Assembly (NCBI GenBank): GCA_020692565.1 | Contig: JAIMKJ010000003.1 | Span: 21,793-85,792 of the forward strand | Source: Thermomonas sp. | GTDB taxonomy: Bacteria; Pseudomonadota; Gammaproteobacteria; Xanthomonadales; Xanthomonadaceae | DNA length: 64,000 nt | Direction: 5' to 3' | Shown here: in pieces, positions 61,327 to 64,000 of the stretch | How positions within the stretch are numbered: position 1 is the first letter of the stretch | Layout: each line of letters begins with the position of its first letter | Position numbers and translations under genes: made by a program | Notes under the pieces: model-generated | The model's database searches: none | The model's input: the letters and a program-made list of their open reading frames with translations, nothing else | What the model was told of the DNA's origin: nothing

Positions 61327-61337
61327 GCAGAGCGAAG

Positions 61338-63491
61338 TCAGAACTTGCCGTAGTAGCCTTCTTTCAGGGCGTCGAAGAGGTTTGCGGCGGTGTGCATTTC
61401 GCCGTCGTACTCGATCTCTTCGTTGCCCTTGACCTCGATGAAGCTGCCGTCTTCCAGCTCGAAGCGGTAGAGCGTGCTTTCGAGGTCGGCTTCCTTCACC
61501 AGCACGCCCTGGAAGGCGGCGGGGTTGAAGCGGAAGGTGGTGCAGCCCTTGAGGCCCTGTTCGTAGGCGTAGCGGTAGATGTCCTTGAAGTCCTCGTACG
61601 GGTAGTCGGTGGGAACGTTGGCGGTCTTGGAGATGGAGCTGTCGACCCAGCGCTGGGCGGCGGCCTGGACGTCGACGTGTTCCTTGGGGCTGACGTCGTC
61701 GGCGGCGATGAAGTAGTCGGGCAGTTTGGCGGCCGGGTCTTCGCTGAAGGGCATCGCCTTGGCGTTGATCAGTTCGCGGTAGGCCAGCAGCTCGAAGCTG
61801 AAGACGTCGACCTTTTCCTTGGACTTCTTGCCTTCGCGGATGATGTTGCGGCTGTAGTGGTGCGCGAACGAGGGCTCGATGCCGTTGGAGGCGTTGTTGG
61901 CCAGCGACAGGCTGATGGTGCCGGTGGGCGCGATCGAGCTGTGGTGGGTGAAGCGCGCGCCGACCTCGGCGAGTTCGTCCACCAGCTCGGGGGCGACCGC
62001 GGCGATGCGCTGCATGTAGCGGCTGTATTTGGCGTGCAGCACCTTGCCGGGAATCTCCTGGCCCAGCGTCCAGCCGTCCTTCGCCATTTCCGGACGCTTG
62101 CGCAGCATCTCGGCGGTGACGACGAAGCGCTCTTCCATGATCGGGGCGGCGCCCTTTTCGCGGGCGAGCTGCAGGGCGACTTCCCAGCCGGCGACGGCCA
62201 TGTCGCGGGCGATGCGGTCGGTGAACTCCAGCGACGGGGCGCTGCCGTACTTCATGCCCAGCATGGTCATGGTGCTGCCCAGGCCGAGGAAGCCCATGCC
62301 ATGGCGGCGCTTGCGCAGGATCTCGGCGCGCTGCTGTTCCAGCGGCAGGCCGTTCACTTCGACCACGTTGTCGAGCATGCGGGTGAACACGCGCACCACT
62401 TCCTTGTATTCCTCCCAGTCGAACGTGGCCTGGTCGGTGAAGGCGTTGCGCACGAAGTTGGTGAGGTTGACCGAACCCAGCAGGCAGGCGCCGTACGGCG
62501 GCAGCGGCTGCTCGCCGCAGGGGTTGGTGGCGCGGATGCTCTCGCACCACCAGTTGTTGTTCATCTCGTTGACTTTGTCGATCAGGATGAAGCCCGGCTC
62601 GGCGAAGTCGTAGGTGGAGACCATGATCATGTCCCACAGATGCCGGGCGCGGATGTGCCCGTAGATCTTGCAGGCCACCAGGCCGTCGTCGCGGCTGATG
62701 TAGTTGGCGTGGGTGGGCCATTCGCGCCAGACCACCTGCTCGGCGTTGTTCACGTCGAGGTCGCCGACTTCCTTCTCGTTGATCGGGAACACCAGCGGCC
62801 AGTCGGCGTCGGTCTCGACCGCCTGCATGAAGCCGTCGGTGATCAGCAGCGACAGGTTGAACTGGCGCAGGCGCCCGTCCTCGCGCTTGGCGCGGATGAA
62901 GTCGCGCACGTCCGGATGGGCGACGTCGAAGGTGCCCATCTGCGCGCCGCGACGGCCGCCGGCCGAGGACACGGTGAAGCACATCTTGTCGTAGATATCC
63001 ATGAACGACATCGGGCCGGAGGTATAGGCGCCGGCGCCGGCGACGAACGCGCCGCGCGGACGCAGGGTGCTGAATTCGTAGCCGATGCCGCAGCCCGCCT
63101 TCAGGGTGAGGCCGGCTTCGTGGACCTTCTCGAGGATGCCGTCCATCGAGTCGGTGATGGTGCCCGACACGGTGCAGTTGATGGTGGACGTGGCCGGCTT
63201 GTGTTCCAGCGCGCCCGCGTTCGAGGTGATGCGGCCGGCGGGAATGGCACCGCGGCGCAGCGCCCAGAGGAAGCGTTCGTACCAGTACTTCTGCTTCTCG
63301 CCGTTGGGCTCGGCGTCGGACAGCGCGCGGGCGACGCGCTGGTAGGTGCCGTCGATGTCGGCATCGACGTCTTCGCCCTGCTTGGTCTTGAGCCGGTATT
63401 TCTTGTCCCAGATATCCCACGACGCCGGCTGCATCGGAATTTCGGCAGCGGCGCCCGCTTTCGCGACCGCTTCAAGACGCACAGTGCTCAT
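61338..63491 (-). CDS. nrdJ: NrdJa, catalytic subunit of class II (B12-dependent) ribonucleotide reductase
   Basis: A 717-residue catalytic subunit. Radical-site motif NPCGE lies in ATNPCGEQPLPPYG (about residue 322), with the redox Cys in INCTVSGTI at about 105 and SLANNASNGIEP and APTGTISLS further on. It makes deoxyribonucleotides using adenosylcobalamin, with or without oxygen. The C-terminal Cys-rich region is on a separate gene (nrdJb, 59725-60501), as in the split nrdJab of Pseudomonas. Start MSTVRLEA (63491) follows GAGGAAG. Two NrdR-box-like sites are 230-280 bp upstream. Confidence 0.93.
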   Translation of the reverse strand: MSTVRLEAVAKAGAAAEIPMQPASWDIWDKKYRLKTKQGEDVDADIDGTYQRVARALSDAEPNGEKQKYWYERFLWALRRGAIPAGRITSNAGALEHKPATSTINCTVSGTITDSMDGILEKVHEAGLTLKAGCGIGYEFSTLRPRGAFVAGAGAYTSGPMSFMDIYDKMCFTVSSAGGRRGAQMGTFDVAHPDVRDFIRAKREDGRLRQFNLSLLITDGFMQAVETDADWPLVFPINEKEVGDLDVNNAEQVVWREWPTHANYISRDDGLVACKIYGHIRARHLWDMIMVSTYDFAEPGFILIDKVNEMNNNWWCESIRATNPCGEQPLPPYGACLLGSVNLTNFVRNAFTDQATFDWEEYKEVVRVFTRMLDNVVEVNGLPLEQQRAEILRKRRHGMGFLGLGSTMTMLGMKYGSAPSLEFTDRIARDMAVAGWEVALQLAREKGAAPIMEERFVVTAEMLRKRPEMAKDGWTLGQEIPGKVLHAKYSRYMQRIAAVAPELVDELAEVGARFTHHSSIAPTGTISLSLANNASNGIEPSFAHHYSRNIIREGKKSKEKVDVFSFELLAYRELINAKAMPFSEDPAAKLPDYFIAADDVSPKEHVDVQAAAQRWVDSSISKTANVPTDYPYEDFKDIYRYAYEQGLKGCTTFRFNPAAFQGVLVKEADLESTLYRFELEDGSFIEVKGNEEIEYDGEMHTAANLFDALKEGYYGKF

Positions 63492-64000
63492 CAATGTTTC
63501 TTCCTCGAATTGTTGCGGCTGCGGCATGGCCGCGACCTGATTTTCTGATTGCCGGAAGCGGAGCCCCTGCTCCACGCTGCCAGCGGATTCTGTGATGCGG
63601 TTCCGGGTCAAACCGCGACTGTGACGCTCCTTTAACGACCCGGTTTTGCTCGCCTATCTCCTGTTTACCTGATGCGGCGACGCTGTCCAGCCCCTGTCTT
63701 CCGTGGAACAAATGAGTCCGTGAAACACCATCGGTAGGGCTGCTTACCACTGATACCCCAAGATATAGTGGCGCTGCGGGGGCCAAGCTACGCCCCGTCA
63801 CGGCCCAAGTCAACGGCTTGACGGCTCGAAAATCGTGTCGTCCGCCCAACGGAGGCGGTCCCGCACCCCGGTCGGCGGGGACGACCGGGCTCGACGCGTG
63901 TTGCGCCCCCATTCCAGCCCCCCGTCCGGCCCAGATTTCACCCCCGGTTTAGGCGGCTTCCCGGAGACTCCAGAGCCCGCCGGCACGATCTTCGGGACTT
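63492..64000. other. 509-bp region upstream of nrdJa
   Basis: Contains the leader and probable regulatory region of nrdJa (two NrdR-like boxes, 63725-63771). From about 63790 to the right edge the sequence is GC-rich with short C- and G-runs and no gene or tRNA-like structure I can name; it may be the end or leader of a gene beyond the window. Confidence 0.5.
63725..63771 (-). promoter_or_regulatory. Pair of NrdR-box-like sites upstream of nrdJa
   Basis: The 16-bp site CCCCAAGATATAGTGG (63756-63771) closely resembles the NrdR box (ACAC-AT-rich core-GTGT). A second, weaker site ACACCATCGGTAGGGC (63725-63740) is centred exactly 31 bp away, about three helical turns, the usual spacing for NrdR pairs. 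NrdR represses ribonucleotide reductase genes when dATP is high. nrdR itself is not in the window. Confidence 0.65.

Noticed and set aside
61311..63548. 745-codon plus-strand frame opposite nrdJa
   Set aside because: Shadow; nrdJa on the other strand has intact catalytic motifs.
63790..64000. tmRNA, RNase P RNA or tRNA at the right edge
   Set aside because: I looked for tRNA-like acceptor/T-loop and tmRNA start or end signatures and saw none.

Overview
The window is high-GC chromosomal DNA, almost certainly from a member of the Lysobacteraceae/Xanthomonadaceae (Lysobacter or Luteimonas-like). Pointers: a dispersed oleABCD hydrocarbon gene set, a protein with the Xanthomonadales type IV secretion effector C-terminus (XVIPCD), ubiB/ubiJ, a split class II ribonucleotide reductase (nrdJa/nrdJb), secreted S1 proteases, and REP/RAYT repeats. 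No rRNA, tRNA or CRISPR array was seen.

Layout. 0-9 kb: a partial gene, a DUF2059 protein, truC, a secreted M16 peptidase, ubiB and ubiJ, oleD and a DUF4197 protein. 9.4-12.5 kb: two exported S1 serine proteases. 12.6-16.5 kb: oleC, a UbiH-type FAD hydroxylase and oleB. 16.7-27.5 kb: a long minus-strand membrane-stress operon (YjfI-like, PspA-like, OB-fold membrane protein, flotillin, giant AAA ATPase, PLD nuclease) plus a small helical protein, all lying between oleB and oleA (27.6-28.6 kb). The four ole genes keep one orientation and the order A-B-C-D, so an ancestral cluster appears to have been opened by later insertions.

28.9-46.9 kb holds housekeeping and accessory genes: a second M16 peptidase, an SDR, trmL, a Tat-exported dienelactone hydrolase, an EF-hand protein, a thioredoxin, a probable antibacterial T4SS effector with two HNH motifs, a parallel beta-helix protein, apt, and several small secreted proteins of unknown function, one of them a broken gene. 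47-52 kb: a c-di-GMP pair (EAL phosphodiesterase and MASE1-PAS-GGDEF cyclase). 52.7-55.5 kb: topoisomerase IB, a PhyH-type oxygenase and an NPP1/NLP-type cytolysin.

55.5-59.8 kb is the most plastic part: a REP-associated tyrosine transposase, a 267-bp duplication carrying its 5' half, a transposase fragment fused to a RelA/SpoT-like fragment, several REPIN-like elements, and an AT-rich two-gene cassette encoding a RelA/SpoT-domain alarmone synthetase plus an 81-residue partner. 59.7-63.5 kb: nrdJb, a histone H1-like protein and nrdJa, preceded by two NrdR-box-like sites 31 bp apart.

All calls come from reading motifs and translations by eye; no database search was run. Family names are from recognised motifs. 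Domain limits are approximate unless individual residues are named.
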